Positions 35,390 through 44,612 of a stretch of 64,000 nt of DNA are shown here, in pieces. The notes beneath the pieces are model-generated. The model was not told the DNA's origin, searched no databases, and saw only the letters and a program-made list of their open reading frames with translations. Location of the stretch: assembly GCF_016901135.1 (NCBI RefSeq), contig NZ_JAFEVL010000030.1, positions 62,001-126,000 of the forward strand, written 5' to 3'. Made by a program: the position numbers and the translations under genes. The first letter of the stretch is position 1. Every line of letters starts with the position of its first letter. This DNA is from Martinezella lusitana (GTDB taxonomy: Bacteria; Pseudomonadota; Alphaproteobacteria; Rhizobiales; Rhizobiaceae).

Positions 35390-36187
35390 CTACTCGACCG
35401 ATTTGATGGGGTCTTTCGGCGCCGGATCGAAGCCAACCAAATCCGTGGTCAGCTTTGCATAAGTGCCGTCGGCCACCATATCCGCAAGAGCCTTGTTGAT
35501 AGCCTTCACGAGCTCTGGCTTGCCCTTCTTAATAGCGAAACCCTTCTGGATATGGCTGACGTAGTCATCCGTCATCTCGAGGGCCATATGTGCGTTCTTG
35601 ATCGCATAGGCTCCAGCGATCGAATCTGTAATCGTCGCATCGATATTTCCGTTGACGAGATCCTGCATGGCATCGGCTTCAGCCTTATAGCCCTTGACGG
35701 AGGCTCCCTTTTCTTCGGCGATCTTGGCAAAAGTGGAAGAGACGAGCGCTCCGACTGTCTTACCTTTCAGATCGGCAGCACTCTTGATCGGTGAGCCCTT
35801 GGGAACGATGATGCGACCACCCGATTCCAGCCAGCCGTTGGCGAAGGTTACCTTCTTCTGACGCTCCGGTGTGATGTCCATAGATGCACTGATGACGTCA
35901 TACTGATCGGCCTGCAAGCCGACGAGTAGCGAATCCCATTTGATAAGAACAGGTGTGTAGGTGAGACCCAGACGCTTGGCCACTTCCTTCATCACGCGGA
36001 TTTCTAAGCCGTCCAGCGAGCCGTCGGGAGCACGCATGCTAAAAGGTGCAAATGTGCCTTCGGTCGCGACCTGCAGCTTGCCGGGTTCCAGCAGCTCAAG
36101 ACCGGTGGCCGAAGCCGGCATCTTACCGAAGACGGCAGCAGCAAGCATCGTGGCAGCGAATGCAAACAATTTGAATTTCATGCTCAT
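35390..36187 (-). CDS. Polar amino-acid-type ABC substrate-binding protein
   Basis: A 265-residue exported protein (signal ends near PASATG). Family-3 SBP motifs are LQVATEGTFAPFSM, DGLEIRVMKEVAKRLGL, YDVISASMDITPERQ and GKTVGALVSSTFA. The ATG cluster at 36187 is the last gene of the minus operon DUF1989 - ATPase - permease - SBP, about 90 bases after the permease. It probably supplies the ligand to this importer. The ligand is unknown; a cationic or modified amino acid would fit the neighbours. Confidence 0.88.
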   Translation of the reverse strand: MSMKFKLFAFAATMLAAAVFGKMPASATGLELLEPGKLQVATEGTFAPFSMRAPDGSLDGLEIRVMKEVAKRLGLTYTPVLIKWDSLLVGLQADQYDVISASMDITPERQKKVTFANGWLESGGRIIVPKGSPIKSAADLKGKTVGALVSSTFAKIAEEKGASVKGYKAEADAMQDLVNGNIDATITDSIAGAYAIKNAHMALEMTDDYVSHIQKGFAIKKGKPELVKAINKALADMVADGTYAKLTTDLVGFDPAPKDPIKSVE

Positions 36188-36276
36188 TGTTCCCTTTTAT
36201 TGATCTAGTTGAGGTATCGTCTTCGCCTCACGGCGCATAAATCTTCCGGGTGCGCATGGCCACGGACCGTTGCTAT

Positions 36277-36936
36277 TTAGCTCTGGGCTGCATAGTGCCG
36301 CTCCAGCCAGCTTGAAAGCTGAGTGAGAATGGTAGTCAGGACGAGATAGATGATCGCAACTGTGATGTAGAATTCGAACGGGCGGAACGTCGCGGCAATC
36401 AGCGTCTGCGCATAAAGGGTCAGTTCCACCACCGTGATCGTCGAGAGCAGTGAGGTATTCTTCAACGTCGAAATCGACTCGTTGGTGATGGCTGGCAGGA
36501 TGATGCGAAAAACCTGCGGCAGGACGATGCTGCGCATGGTCTCTGCCGGGCTGAAGCCGAGCGCGAGCGCCGACTCCGTCTGCCCGCGCGGAATGGCCGA
36601 AAGGCCGCCACGAATGATCTCCGCGACATAAGCGCCACTGTTGATCCCGAGTGACAGGACGCCGGCGACAAAGGGAGAAAGCTTGATGCCAAAGGCCGGC
36701 AATCCGAAATAGATGATGAAAACCTGGATGAGGGTCGGCGTTCCGCGAACGAACCAGACATAGAAAGCCGATGCCATGCGCGCGGCGCGCCATTTCGATC
36801 CATGCGCCAGGGCTGCCGCGAGACCACAGATCCAACTGAAGATGATGGTTGCTACCGTCAGCCAGAGCACAGTCCAGGCGGCCTCGACAAAACCCGGCCC
36901 ATAAAGCTTGATTTCTTCAAAAAAAGCTTCGTTCAT
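36277..36936 (-). CDS. Amino-acid-type ABC transporter permease
   Basis: A 219-residue HisM/GlnP-type permease with the typical core [22 protein letters not shown] and the EAA-like loop [24 protein letters not shown], which docks with the ATPase. It overlaps the ATPase gene by ATGA coupling (36933-36936). Only one permease gene is present, so it probably works as a homodimer. Confidence 0.9.
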   Translation of the reverse strand: MNEAFFEEIKLYGPGFVEAAWTVLWLTVATIIFSWICGLAAALAHGSKWRAARMASAFYVWFVRGTPTLIQVFIIYFGLPAFGIKLSPFVAGVLSLGINSGAYVAEIIRGGLSAIPRGQTESALALGFSPAETMRSIVLPQVFRIILPAITNESISTLKNTSLLSTITVVELTLYAQTLIAATFRPFEFYITVAIIYLVLTTILTQLSSWLERHYAAQS

Positions 36937-37745
36937 GAAAGCACCTCCCTGTTGGATGCATCCATGCCAAGGGAGCCAAATTGATCATGCAGAATCCGAT
37001 GCAGGAACTGTCGCAACCGCTCGCTTTGCGGATTGCGCAGGATGTCGGGCGCCCCGGATTCGGCAACGACGCCTTTGTCGAAGAAGAGAACGCGGGAAGA
37101 AACGTCTCGGGCAAAGGCAATCTCGTGTGTGACGAGAAGCATGGTCATGCCCTCCGCCGCGAGCGAGGCCATCAATACCAACACCTCGTGAACCAGTTCC
37201 GGGTCAAGCGCCGATGTCACCTCGTCAAACAGCATCAGTCGGGGCTTCATCGCCAGAGCACGGACGATGGCGACGCGTTGCTGCTGGCCGCCGGATAGTC
37301 GGGAGGGATAGCTGTGCCGCTTTTCATAAAGCCCGATGCGCGACAGCAGCGCTTCGGCCTCCTCGATCGCCTGCGAGCGCGGCATCTTCAGGAGTTTGAC
37401 CGGCGCATGGATGACATTTTCCAGAACCGTCATGTGTGGCCAGAGATTGTAGCTCTGAAACACCATGCCCACCCGTCGCCGCAGCGCCTGCAATTGTGCC
37501 GGCGTCGGGAACTGACGGGACTCGCGGCGGAAGTCGAACGAAAGCTCGTCGAAATCCATGAAGCCGGATTGCGGCATTTCCAACGCATTGATGGAGCGCA
37601 GGAAGGTACTCTTGCCCGAACCACTTGCGCCGATGATCGAGACGACCTCGCCCGCCGTGACGGTCAACGAAATTCCCTTCAACACCTCATTGTCCCCGAA
37701 ACTCTTTCGGATATCGCGCAGGGTCAGAATCGGCTCCGGCATCAT
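36933..37745 (-). CDS. Amino-acid-type ABC transporter ATPase
   Basis: A 270-residue ATPase with Walker [14 protein letters not shown]-loop [17 protein letters not shown], signature [13 protein letters not shown] and Walker [17 protein letters not shown]. This is the GlnQ/HisP-like pattern. It overlaps the DUF1989 gene by 4 bases and the permease by 4 bases. C-terminal about 20 residues after the core are not conserved. Confidence 0.92.
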   Translation of the reverse strand: MMPEPILTLRDIRKSFGDNEVLKGISLTVTAGEVVSIIGASGSGKSTFLRSINALEMPQSGFMDFDELSFDFRRESRQFPTPAQLQALRRRVGMVFQSYNLWPHMTVLENVIHAPVKLLKMPRSQAIEEAEALLSRIGLYEKRHSYPSRLSGGQQQRVAIVRALAMKPRLMLFDEVTSALDPELVHEVLVLMASLAAEGMTMLLVTHEIAFARDVSSRVLFFDKGVVAESGAPDILRNPQSERLRQFLHRILHDQFGSLGMDASNREVLS

Positions 37746-38365
37746 TCGCCCCCCGCCGGCAATTGGCAGAGGATATCAACCGCAACATCCTTCGGCGTGC
37801 GAGCGATCCCGTTGATGATGGTGACGTCCTGCGGGCATGCGGAGAGCACCAGAACGAGATCCATATCGGCGCGCAGCACGATCCGGTCACCTGGCCGCGA
37901 TGCAGGAGGCAGGCGCTCGACGGCGCCATCGCCCCGGACGGGCACATTCATGAAAAGATTGAGCGATGCCGGGGTGAACGACGGGACGATGCCTTTCTCG
38001 GCAAGCGCCTCGTGAAAATTGCCCGAGCAACTGCGATGTCCCCCGTCGCAACCGAGTTCATGATAGAGAGCGGGATTGCAGGGGCAGAGAAGCGTGTCAT
38101 GCGCCAGCGCCGCACTGTCTTCGACCAGCGTCAGCATCTTGAGGCGGCTGGTGCCTACGGCCGACATGCCCTGCTTGAAGAAGATGTTACTGTTGACCGA
38201 CCGGGTATGGTCCATCGACATGACATCGCTCGGATCATCGGCCGATATGGCCCAGGTGTCGACGACCTGGTTACCATGAATATTGGTGATCACGGCGAAT
38301 TGGCCGGTGTGCATCGTAAAGGCGCCCCCATGACTGGCCGGGACGATTTCAGAACATTCGGTCAT
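37742..38365 (-). CDS. DUF1989 (urea-carboxylase-associated) family protein
   Basis: A 207-residue protein with family features [51 protein letters not shown] and [12 protein letters not shown]. The Cys and His cluster around residues 90-115 probably binds a metal. DUF1989 members occur with urea-amidolyase, glycine-cleavage-like and amino-acid ABC genes, but no reaction is established for the family as far as I know. First gene of an operon with an amino-acid-type importer. Confidence 0.85.
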   Translation of the reverse strand: MTECSEIVPASHGGAFTMHTGQFAVITNIHGNQVVDTWAISADDPSDVMSMDHTRSVNSNIFFKQGMSAVGTSRLKMLTLVEDSAALAHDTLLCPCNPALYHELGCDGGHRSCSGNFHEALAEKGIVPSFTPASLNLFMNVPVRGDGAVERLPPASRPGDRIVLRADMDLVLVLSACPQDVTIINGIARTPKDVAVDILCQLPAGGE

Positions 38366-38733
38366 GATGCAAAACTCGCATTTCGACGGGCACAGGCCTC
38401 ATCAGAGCTGGAGGCTTCTTGTGGTTGGTTCGCCCGACCACTGATTTTCAAATTCAACCTATTCGGTATACCAATGGAATTCAAGGTTATTTTTCAACGA
38501 TTTACTGCAAAAATGATTAGCGTTATGCGTAAAAAATCAGCCTCATTGCGCAAAAGATAGTCATTAAAGGCCAAGAGGGATGGCCGAGCACATCCGATGG
38601 ACCACGGCACCCACACGAGCCTTAACGGCATCCGTTGACCGCTGAATACAGTTGGTGTACCGAAATTTAAAGAGCTTCGTGCCTTCAAACCGATCAGTGT
38701 CAAAAGACGCTTCCCCGCCAAAGGAACCATGCC
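38366..38733. promoter_or_regulatory. Divergent regulatory region with GGTATACCA operator and three TGCnnAAAA direct repeats
   Basis: About 370 bases lie between the DUF1989 operon and the M24 gene, with no coding frame. GGTATACCA lies at 38465-38473 and a degenerate TTGGTGTACC at 38652-38661. Three direct repeats occur at 20-21 base spacing: TGCAAAAA (38506-38513), TGCGTAAAAAA (38526-38536) and TGCGCAAAAG (38547-38556). These are probably protein-binding sites for divergent control. Confidence 0.55.
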
Positions 38734-39912
38734 GTGGCCAGATATTTTCCGCTTGATGAATACGAGGCGCGCTGGACGCGTGTTTTCGCAGAGATGAAGG
38801 CGCGTGGCTTCGAGACGGCCGTGATTTTCGGGCGTGGCGGCGGGACGACGGACAATTGCGGCGACATCCTCTATCTGTCCAATCACTATGCAATCAGCGG
38901 CGGCATGGATTCGCTGATCTGGTCGGCACGCTCTTTTTCCGGCGTCATTCTGCAACAAGGCAAAGCGCCGCAGCTGCACATCGACGAACCGGAAGTGCGC
39001 AGCAATCTCGTCTCCATCACCGACGTGCGCTCCTCAAACCATCCCTTTGCCAGCATTGCCAAGGCAATGGTCGAGCGGGGCATCACGGGCCGTGTTGCGC
39101 TGGTCGGGACGAATTTCATCCCGGTCAAATATTACAGCCAGCTCGTCGATGGGGCCTCGCAGGTGGAATGGATCGAGGCAGATGATCTCGTCCGCAGCGT
39201 CAGACGCATCAAGAGTCCCCGCGAACTCGACTGTTTCCGGATCGCCGGCGAGACTGCGACTATCGGGCTAAACCGGCTCATGGAAGGACTGACAAGCGGA
39301 CTATCCGAACGAGACGCCGCCGCCGAGGCGGCCCGCGAGGTGGTGCGCCTGGGCGGTCGCCTCCAAATGATCGGCTGCAATCACGGCGATACGCTCGGTT
39401 TCGATCAGCGCTTTCCGCTGACCGGTTACAGTGCCGATACGCCGCAACCGGGCGACATCGTCACCGGTACACTCCACGCAGCCTTCTATCAGGGGTATTA
39501 TCTCGATCCCGGCCGCACGGGCGTTCGTGGCAGACCCAATGACGACCAGTGCCGGCTGATCGAGGCCGTCGCTGGCATCGTGCACGCACTGTCCGACATG
39601 ATGCGGCCGGGTGCGAGGCTTCTCGACGTGGCAGCGGAGGGCGATCGCATGACGGCAGCTTTCGGCGGCGCCGTCTCGCCGATCATGAAGAACTTCCCCT
39701 TCTTCGGCCATAGTATCGGGCTCGGATTCGAACTGCCGCGCATCTCCACCAGCATGTCGTTACCGCAGGACCTCGTCGAGAAGAATATGGTGTTCGGCGT
39801 GGAAGCCTTTCTCTCGCTTGAGGGTGTCGGCGCGGCCTTCTTCGAGGACATCATCATCATCGGCGAAGACAGCAACGAACTCCTCACCAAATCGCCAAGC
39901 TTCTGGTGGTAG
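38734..39912 (+). CDS. M24 (creatinase/Xaa-Pro-peptidase-like) family protein with altered metal ligands
   Basis: A 392-residue protein in the creatinase/aminopeptidase-P arrangement. It has an N-terminal lobe with ETAVIFGRGGGTTDNCGDILYL, and a pita-bread C-terminal lobe. In metallo-members the two Asp ligands sit in a VxIDxGxxYxxYxxDxxRT pattern. Here the first is lost (GDIVTGTLHAAFYQGYY) and the second is kept (LDPGRT). The His GHSIGLGFELP and late Glu are present. GTG start at 38734 after AAGGAA. It probably acts on a small amide or cyclic compound rather than as a metal peptidase. Confidence 0.8.
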   Translation: MARYFPLDEYEARWTRVFAEMKARGFETAVIFGRGGGTTDNCGDILYLSNHYAISGGMDSLIWSARSFSGVILQQGKAPQLHIDEPEVRSNLVSITDVRSSNHPFASIAKAMVERGITGRVALVGTNFIPVKYYSQLVDGASQVEWIEADDLVRSVRRIKSPRELDCFRIAGETATIGLNRLMEGLTSGLSERDAAAEAAREVVRLGGRLQMIGCNHGDTLGFDQRFPLTGYSADTPQPGDIVTGTLHAAFYQGYYLDPGRTGVRGRPNDDQCRLIEAVAGIVHALSDMMRPGARLLDVAAEGDRMTAAFGGAVSPIMKNFPFFGHSIGLGFELPRISTSMSLPQDLVEKNMVFGVEAFLSLEGVGAAFFEDIIIIGEDSNELLTKSPSFWW

Positions 39913-39947
39913 CATTTACGCCTGAAGCTTAGCTGGACCCCGCCCCG

Positions 39948-41114
39948 CTATCGAACGACAAGGTCCCGCGGCAACGTTGAGAGCGGCTCGACCCCGGTTT
40001 CGGTAACGATCACGGTTTCGGAAGCTCCGACGGTCCAGACACCAAAGCTTCGCAAAGTGGCAGGCAGATGGAAGACCATGCCCGGCTCGATCAATTGCGA
40101 TACGCCGCTGAAGAGACTGAGAATTCCACCTTCGCCCCAGTCGGGCGCGAAGGCGACCCCCATCGAATATCCGATGCGCTTGCGAAAAGCAGCATGATAG
40201 CCTTTCGCGTCGATCACCCTCTGTGCCGCCTCGTGCGGTACGCTGCAGGGCACGCCGGATCGGATCGCCGCCAGGGCAGCCTCGAGGGCGGCAAGCGCGC
40301 AGTCCATCATCCGACGTGCCTCATCGGGCGGATGACCGATCCAGACCGTGCGCATCAAGCCGGCGTGATAACGGGCGTGGCTTCCCGCCAGCTCAAGAAA
40401 GACAGGATCGCCCGCCATCAGCTTTCGTCGGCGCCATGTCATATGCGGCAGACCGCTGCGCGGCCCTGAAGAAACCAAAGGCTCCATCGCCATGGCTTCC
40501 GATCCGGCTTCAGTTGCGGCAGCCAGCATGGCGGCCGCAACCGCGTTCTCGTCCACGCCGGCGTCGCAAGCGGCAATCCCAGCAGTAAGGCCCGCTTGAG
40601 CATAGCCCGCCGCAGTCCTGATCGCGTCCAGTTCCACTTTCGACTTCACTATTCTGAGCGGAGGCAGAAGCGCAGAGCCGTCTATCAAGTCGCCGTGACC
40701 AATTTCTCGGGCAATCCGGTTGGCCATGAGCGGCGACACGAACCAGCCCCCCAGTTCAATGGCTGGATGGGAGATGCCCAGTGTCTTCAGAAGTCCTGCC
40801 AATGCCGCGGCCGGATCTTCGCCGTCCTGGTAGGTGCGGATATCCAGCAGCCATGTGTTGACGACCGATCCGACCAGTTCCAGTTCCCGCACGAGGAGGC
40901 AGGGGTTGCCCTCGACAGGCAAGACCAGCGCCTGGAATGCGAAATAGCCAGCCGTCTGCCGACCGGTCAGCCAGTAGATGTTTTCCGGTCCGGTAACGAC
41001 GAGTGCCTCATGACCGGCCGCCCGTATGGCGGCACGGGCCCGCGACTGCCTTTCGGCGAATTCCGTTTCGGCGAAAGCAGCTTCGCGGCCGCGCAGTTCT
41101 GCGAATTCATGCAT
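39948..41114 (-). CDS. M24 family protein, ectoine-hydrolase/creatinase-like
   Basis: A 388-residue protein. The N-terminal lobe has HEALVVTGPENIYWLTGRQTAG. The C-terminal lobe has GDPVFLELAGSHARYHAGLMRT and the stretch IGYSMGVAFAPDWGEGG. Against the metallo-consensus the first Asp is Glu and the second Asp is Gly, so normal two-metal peptidase chemistry is unlikely. This pattern is shared with non-metal creatinase and ectoine-hydrolase-like members. Last gene of a seven-gene operon with PxpB/PxpC, two GntR regulators, an M20 hydrolase and a dehydrogenase, starting 24 bases after the second GntR stop. Confidence 0.85.
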   Translation of the reverse strand: MHEFAELRGREAAFAETEFAERQSRARAAIRAAGHEALVVTGPENIYWLTGRQTAGYFAFQALVLPVEGNPCLLVRELELVGSVVNTWLLDIRTYQDGEDPAAALAGLLKTLGISHPAIELGGWFVSPLMANRIAREIGHGDLIDGSALLPPLRIVKSKVELDAIRTAAGYAQAGLTAGIAACDAGVDENAVAAAMLAAATEAGSEAMAMEPLVSSGPRSGLPHMTWRRRKLMAGDPVFLELAGSHARYHAGLMRTVWIGHPPDEARRMMDCALAALEAALAAIRSGVPCSVPHEAAQRVIDAKGYHAAFRKRIGYSMGVAFAPDWGEGGILSLFSGVSQLIEPGMVFHLPATLRSFGVWTVGASETVIVTETGVEPLSTLPRDLVVR

Positions 41115-41138
41115 TTGATGCGATCACAATCTCCATCA

Positions 41139-41804
41139 TCAGTGTCGATCGAGCCAGCCCAAAAATCGGCTACGGACGCTGTCGAAATGGGTTTGCATGG
41201 CGGCGCAGGCACGCTCGCCATCCTGCGCTTCGATGGCGTCGATAACGGCGAGGTGCTCACGCGCCTGCTGGTCGAAGCGGTCATGGGTACGGGTGATCGT
41301 ACAACGCCGGGCGATGCCGCGCATTTCCGTGATCATGGCCGGAAGCAGGCTGAGACCGGCAGCTTCCGCGACGGCCAGATGAAAGACGTCGTCATCGAGC
41401 CAGAACTGATCGAATGCCACGTCGCCTCCCCGCGCATAGGCGCGCATCGTCTCGCGGGACTGCTCCAGTGCCGGCGTCATGGATCGCCCGGCAGCCCTGG
41501 CTGCTGCTGCGCCTTCGAGCAAGCGCCGTATCTGAACGATTTCGAGAAGCTGCTCCACCGTGACGGGCCGCACCATCAATGCTCCATTGGTGAGCCGCGA
41601 AACGACACCTTCCTTTTCGAGCCGGGATATGGCTGCACGCAGCGGCGTGCGCGAAATGCCGGATTCCTGGGCAAGGGCTCTTTCAGTCAGGACATCGCCT
41701 GCAGGGAAAGCGCCTGCGAGGATACGTTGCTTGACATCGCGATAGGCCTGCTGGGCCAATGTTTCCTTCTCGCTCATAGACTCTCCTACCCGTTCTTCAT
41801 CCAA
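41139..41804 (-). CDS. GntR-family regulator, FCD (FadR) type
   Basis: A 221-residue protein. The winged HTH is at about residues 15-85 (LTERALAQESGISRTPLRAAI). The FCD effector domain is all-helical, with LEIVQIRRLLEGAAAARAAG and the metal- or acid-binding His/Asp residues DDDVFHLAVAEA and REHLAVIDAIEA. It overlaps the M20 gene by 19 bases. It is one of three FCD regulators in the cluster; FCD sites are usually TnGTnnnACnA-like, in line with the GGTATACCA palindromes. Confidence 0.88.
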   Translation of the reverse strand: MDEERVGESMSEKETLAQQAYRDVKQRILAGAFPAGDVLTERALAQESGISRTPLRAAISRLEKEGVVSRLTNGALMVRPVTVEQLLEIVQIRRLLEGAAAARAAGRSMTPALEQSRETMRAYARGGDVAFDQFWLDDDVFHLAVAEAAGLSLLPAMITEMRGIARRCTITRTHDRFDQQAREHLAVIDAIEAQDGERACAAMQTHFDSVRSRFLGWLDRH

Positions 41805-43027
41805 GCCGCATGCAGCACCCGAACTGCAGCGGCAAGATCGGCAGGTTCCATGCCTTCCTTGGGATTGTGACTGCCATCCCAGTTGCGCAGAAACACCATG
41901 ACCGACTCCCAGCCCGCCTGGGCGAAGGCGGCTGCATCATGGCCGCCGCCAGACAGCATCCTGCGTGGCGAAAAGCCAAGCCGGCGGGCACCTTCGTATA
42001 TCTCGTCGCCGAGTTGCACCGAAAGCCTCGTTGGCTGGCTGCGTGATTGAACGCCAAGCTCGAAGGAAACGCCGCGCGCTTGCTCGATCAACGCAATTTC
42101 AGCCTTCACCAGCCGATCCATCCGTTCAAGAACGGCTGGGTCATCGCTGCGCAGATCGAGACAGAAATCGAGCCGGCCAGGCACCTTGGCAAAGGCATGT
42201 TCGGAACTGGCCGCATCGACGCGGCCGACCGTCACGGCAAGGTCGTGCTTTTCCTCCAATATCGCACCCCATCTTTGATCCATCGCGACCACCAGATCCG
42301 CGAAGGCAAAAACGGCATCGGAACGCGCGGCACGCGGCGCACCACCGGAATGAGCCCAGACACCGTTGATGCGGGCGACGCGATAGCGCAACCCGCCACG
42401 CACCCCGTCGACGATGGCGAAGGCCTCGCCTGCCTCATGGAGAACGGGTCCTTGCTCGATATGCAGCTCCACGAAGCGTGCGGGTGCGAGCCCCGGCCCG
42501 GAGACGACAGCCTCCGGATCGCCACCCTCTTCGCGCATATGATCGGCCAACGCCCGGCCGGTATCGAACCGGACCGCCTTCATGTCTTCGGCCGAAAGCC
42601 GCCCAAGTGCAGCGCGAGAGCCGATATAGGAAACCGGGAACCATACGCTCTCTTCGGCGCGCGTCACGGTCACCACCAGATCGACGGGCGGCGCCATGCC
42701 GCTATCTACGAAGGCGGCGGCAAGAGCCATGGCGCCGGCAACGCCGGCCGGCCCGTCATAGGCGCCGCCCATCGGCACGGTGTCGAGATGCGAGCCAATA
42801 TAGAGAGGAGTGGCCGTGCGGTCCCTGCCCGGCAGCCGGGCGAAGAGATTGCCCGCAGCGTCCCGCTTCACCTTCAGGCCGAGGGCTTCCGCCTCCTCAG
42901 CGATGACGCGATGGGCAGCGGTTTCCAGCGCACTGTAGGATGGACGCGTAAAGCCCGGCCCCGGCTCCGAAATGGCGTTGATGCGATCGAGCAGCCGATC
43001 GATGGTATCTTCAATAATGCGGCTCAT
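41786..43027 (-). CDS. M20-family Zn-dependent hydrolase (hydantoinase/carbamoylase type)
   Basis: A 413-residue protein with the metal-binding pattern of N-carbamoyl-L-amino-acid hydrolases. GSHLDTVPMGGAYDGPAGV gives His and Asp; RAEESVWFPVSYIGSRA gives Glu-Glu. ELHIEQGPVLHE follows, and GGGHDAAAFAQAGW lies near the end. It probably hydrolyses N-carbamoyl or N-acyl amino acids, or ureido acids. It overlaps the upstream dehydrogenase by 4 bases and the GntR gene by 19 bases. A second homologue is at 55797. Confidence 0.9.
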   Translation of the reverse strand: MSRIIEDTIDRLLDRINAISEPGPGFTRPSYSALETAAHRVIAEEAEALGLKVKRDAAGNLFARLPGRDRTATPLYIGSHLDTVPMGGAYDGPAGVAGAMALAAAFVDSGMAPPVDLVVTVTRAEESVWFPVSYIGSRAALGRLSAEDMKAVRFDTGRALADHMREEGGDPEAVVSGPGLAPARFVELHIEQGPVLHEAGEAFAIVDGVRGGLRYRVARINGVWAHSGGAPRAARSDAVFAFADLVVAMDQRWGAILEEKHDLAVTVGRVDAASSEHAFAKVPGRLDFCLDLRSDDPAVLERMDRLVKAEIALIEQARGVSFELGVQSRSQPTRLSVQLGDEIYEGARRLGFSPRRMLSGGGHDAAAFAQAGWESVMVFLRNWDGSHNPKEGMEPADLAAAVRVLHAAWMKNG

Positions 43028-43971
43028 GCGTCAGTCCGCACCGGATCGTTGAGCGCCGTCGCCGGGCGTTCACCGGAAAGGGCCATCAGCACATTGCGAG
43101 CCGAGCCAATGGCCACGCGACGCAGGGCCTCAAGCGTTGCACCACCGAGATGCGGCGTAAAGATCACCCGGTTCGACTGGCCAAGGAGGCCTGATGTCGC
43201 TTCGTGGGAATAGACATCAAGTCCAGCCCCGGCGACCCGCCGGGAGGCGATGGCCTCGGCAAGCGCCGTTTCATCCACGAGGCCCGCTCTTGCGGTATTG
43301 ACGAGAATGGCGCCAGGCTTGATGTGCGAGAGCGCTCTTGCATCGATCAGTCCGCGCGTCTCCGGCCGCAATGGGGTGTGCAGCGAGACCAGATCCGCCT
43401 GTGCCAGGCCATCTTCGAGTTTTTCCACCCGTTCGAAGCCCCCCACGTCGGCTGTGCGAGGCGAATATACCAGAACGCGTGCATCGAACGCGGCCCTCAG
43501 CATGTGGCCGAGCCCTGCGCCGGTTGCGCCCCAACCGACAATGAGAGTCGTCTTGCCGGACAATTCCGTGAAGGTCTCCATCTCGCGAAAACCCCTCATG
43601 CCTGCTCGTTCGCTACGGTCTGCAGCCGGGATACGCCGCGCGACCGCCAGTGCAAGGCCGAGAGCAAGCTCCGACACGGAACGCGCATTGGCACCCGGCG
43701 TATTGCAGACAAGCACGCCGCGTTCGCTTGCCGCTTCCTTATCGACCGCATCGTGACCGGCACCGTGCACGACGACAACGCGCAACGCATCGGCAGCATT
43801 GATCGCGGCAGCGGAAAGGCCGGCATCCCTGGTGATCACCGCTTCACAACCGGGGATCATTCGGGCGACCGTTGCCATGTCCGCAGACGAGCAAAATACC
43901 GGCTCGATGCCTGCCTCCCTGAGCAACACAATGCCGTCGGCATGAACCGGTTGGACAATCAGACATTTCAT
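43024..43971 (-). CDS. D-2-hydroxyacid dehydrogenase (phosphoglycerate-dehydrogenase-like)
   Basis: A 315-residue protein. NAD-binding motif VGWGATGAGLGHML sits near the middle, with catalytic Arg in NTARAGLVDETALAEAI and late His in IFTPHLGGATLEALRR. The ATG at 43971 overlaps the GntR stop by ATGA and its own end overlaps the M20 start. In the pathway it may reduce a 2-oxo acid or oxidise a 2-hydroxy acid from the cyclic-amide breakdown. Substrate unknown. Confidence 0.87.
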   Translation of the reverse strand: MKCLIVQPVHADGIVLLREAGIEPVFCSSADMATVARMIPGCEAVITRDAGLSAAAINAADALRVVVVHGAGHDAVDKEAASERGVLVCNTPGANARSVSELALGLALAVARRIPAADRSERAGMRGFREMETFTELSGKTTLIVGWGATGAGLGHMLRAAFDARVLVYSPRTADVGGFERVEKLEDGLAQADLVSLHTPLRPETRGLIDARALSHIKPGAILVNTARAGLVDETALAEAIASRRVAGAGLDVYSHEATSGLLGQSNRVIFTPHLGGATLEALRRVAIGSARNVLMALSGERPATALNDPVRTDA

Positions 43972-44612
43972 CGATCGGACCCTTCGTCGGACGGTTTCAA
44001 GCGCGCCAGAATGGCGTCGCGCGCATTCGCGACATGCATGGCCATCAGCCGGCCAGCCGTTTCGCCGTCGCCGGCCCGCAGCGCGGCGATAATCTCGAGG
44101 TGTTCGGCGCACCCCTTGAGAAAGCGATCCGGAACCTGCGTGTGGTCGAACATGCAGGTGCGGCGGCGGAGATCGTCGATGGTTGCGATGATCATCCTGC
44201 TGCCCGTTGCCGCAGCCAGCATGCGATGAAAATCGTCGTCGACACCACGCTGTTCATCCCCGTCTCCCGGCCCCTCCAGCTGCAGACGGCGGACGCGCGA
44301 GGCCATCTCGTCCAGTTGACCGGCGGCAAGTCCTGTGGCTACGCGAGCGGAATGGGCTTCGAGCACCTGGCGCAGGAAGAAGATTTCCTCTACCTCCTCA
44401 CCCGAAAGCTGTCGCACCTTGAGGAAGCGTCCATCCTGCATCGCCAGTCCTTCGGCCTCGATGCGCTTTATCGCTTCGCGAACGGGCGTACGCGACATGT
44501 CTAGTGCCCCGCCCAGCTTGGCTTCCTGCAAGGCATCCCCCGGCATAAGCGCGCCCGACAGGATCATTTCGATGATCTTGGTGTAGGCCTGTTTGGCAAG
44601 CGGTTGTGTCAT
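43968..44612 (-). CDS. GntR-family regulator, FCD type (within the oxoprolinase operon)
   Basis: A 214-residue protein. HTH is QEAKLGGALDMSRTPVREAIKRI near the start, and the FCD domain follows from about FFLRQVLEAHSARVATGL with GVDDDFHRMLAAATGS and HLEIIAALRAGD. The ATG at 44612 overlaps the PxpC stop by ATGA. Its placement inside the operon means it is expressed with the enzymes, as expected for feedback control of the PxpA/PxpB divergent promoter. Shares layout with the other two FCD regulators here. Confidence 0.88.
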   Translation of the reverse strand: MTQPLAKQAYTKIIEMILSGALMPGDALQEAKLGGALDMSRTPVREAIKRIEAEGLAMQDGRFLKVRQLSGEEVEEIFFLRQVLEAHSARVATGLAAGQLDEMASRVRRLQLEGPGDGDEQRGVDDDFHRMLAAATGSRMIIATIDDLRRRTCMFDHTQVPDRFLKGCAEHLEIIAALRAGDGETAGRLMAMHVANARDAILARLKPSDEGSDR

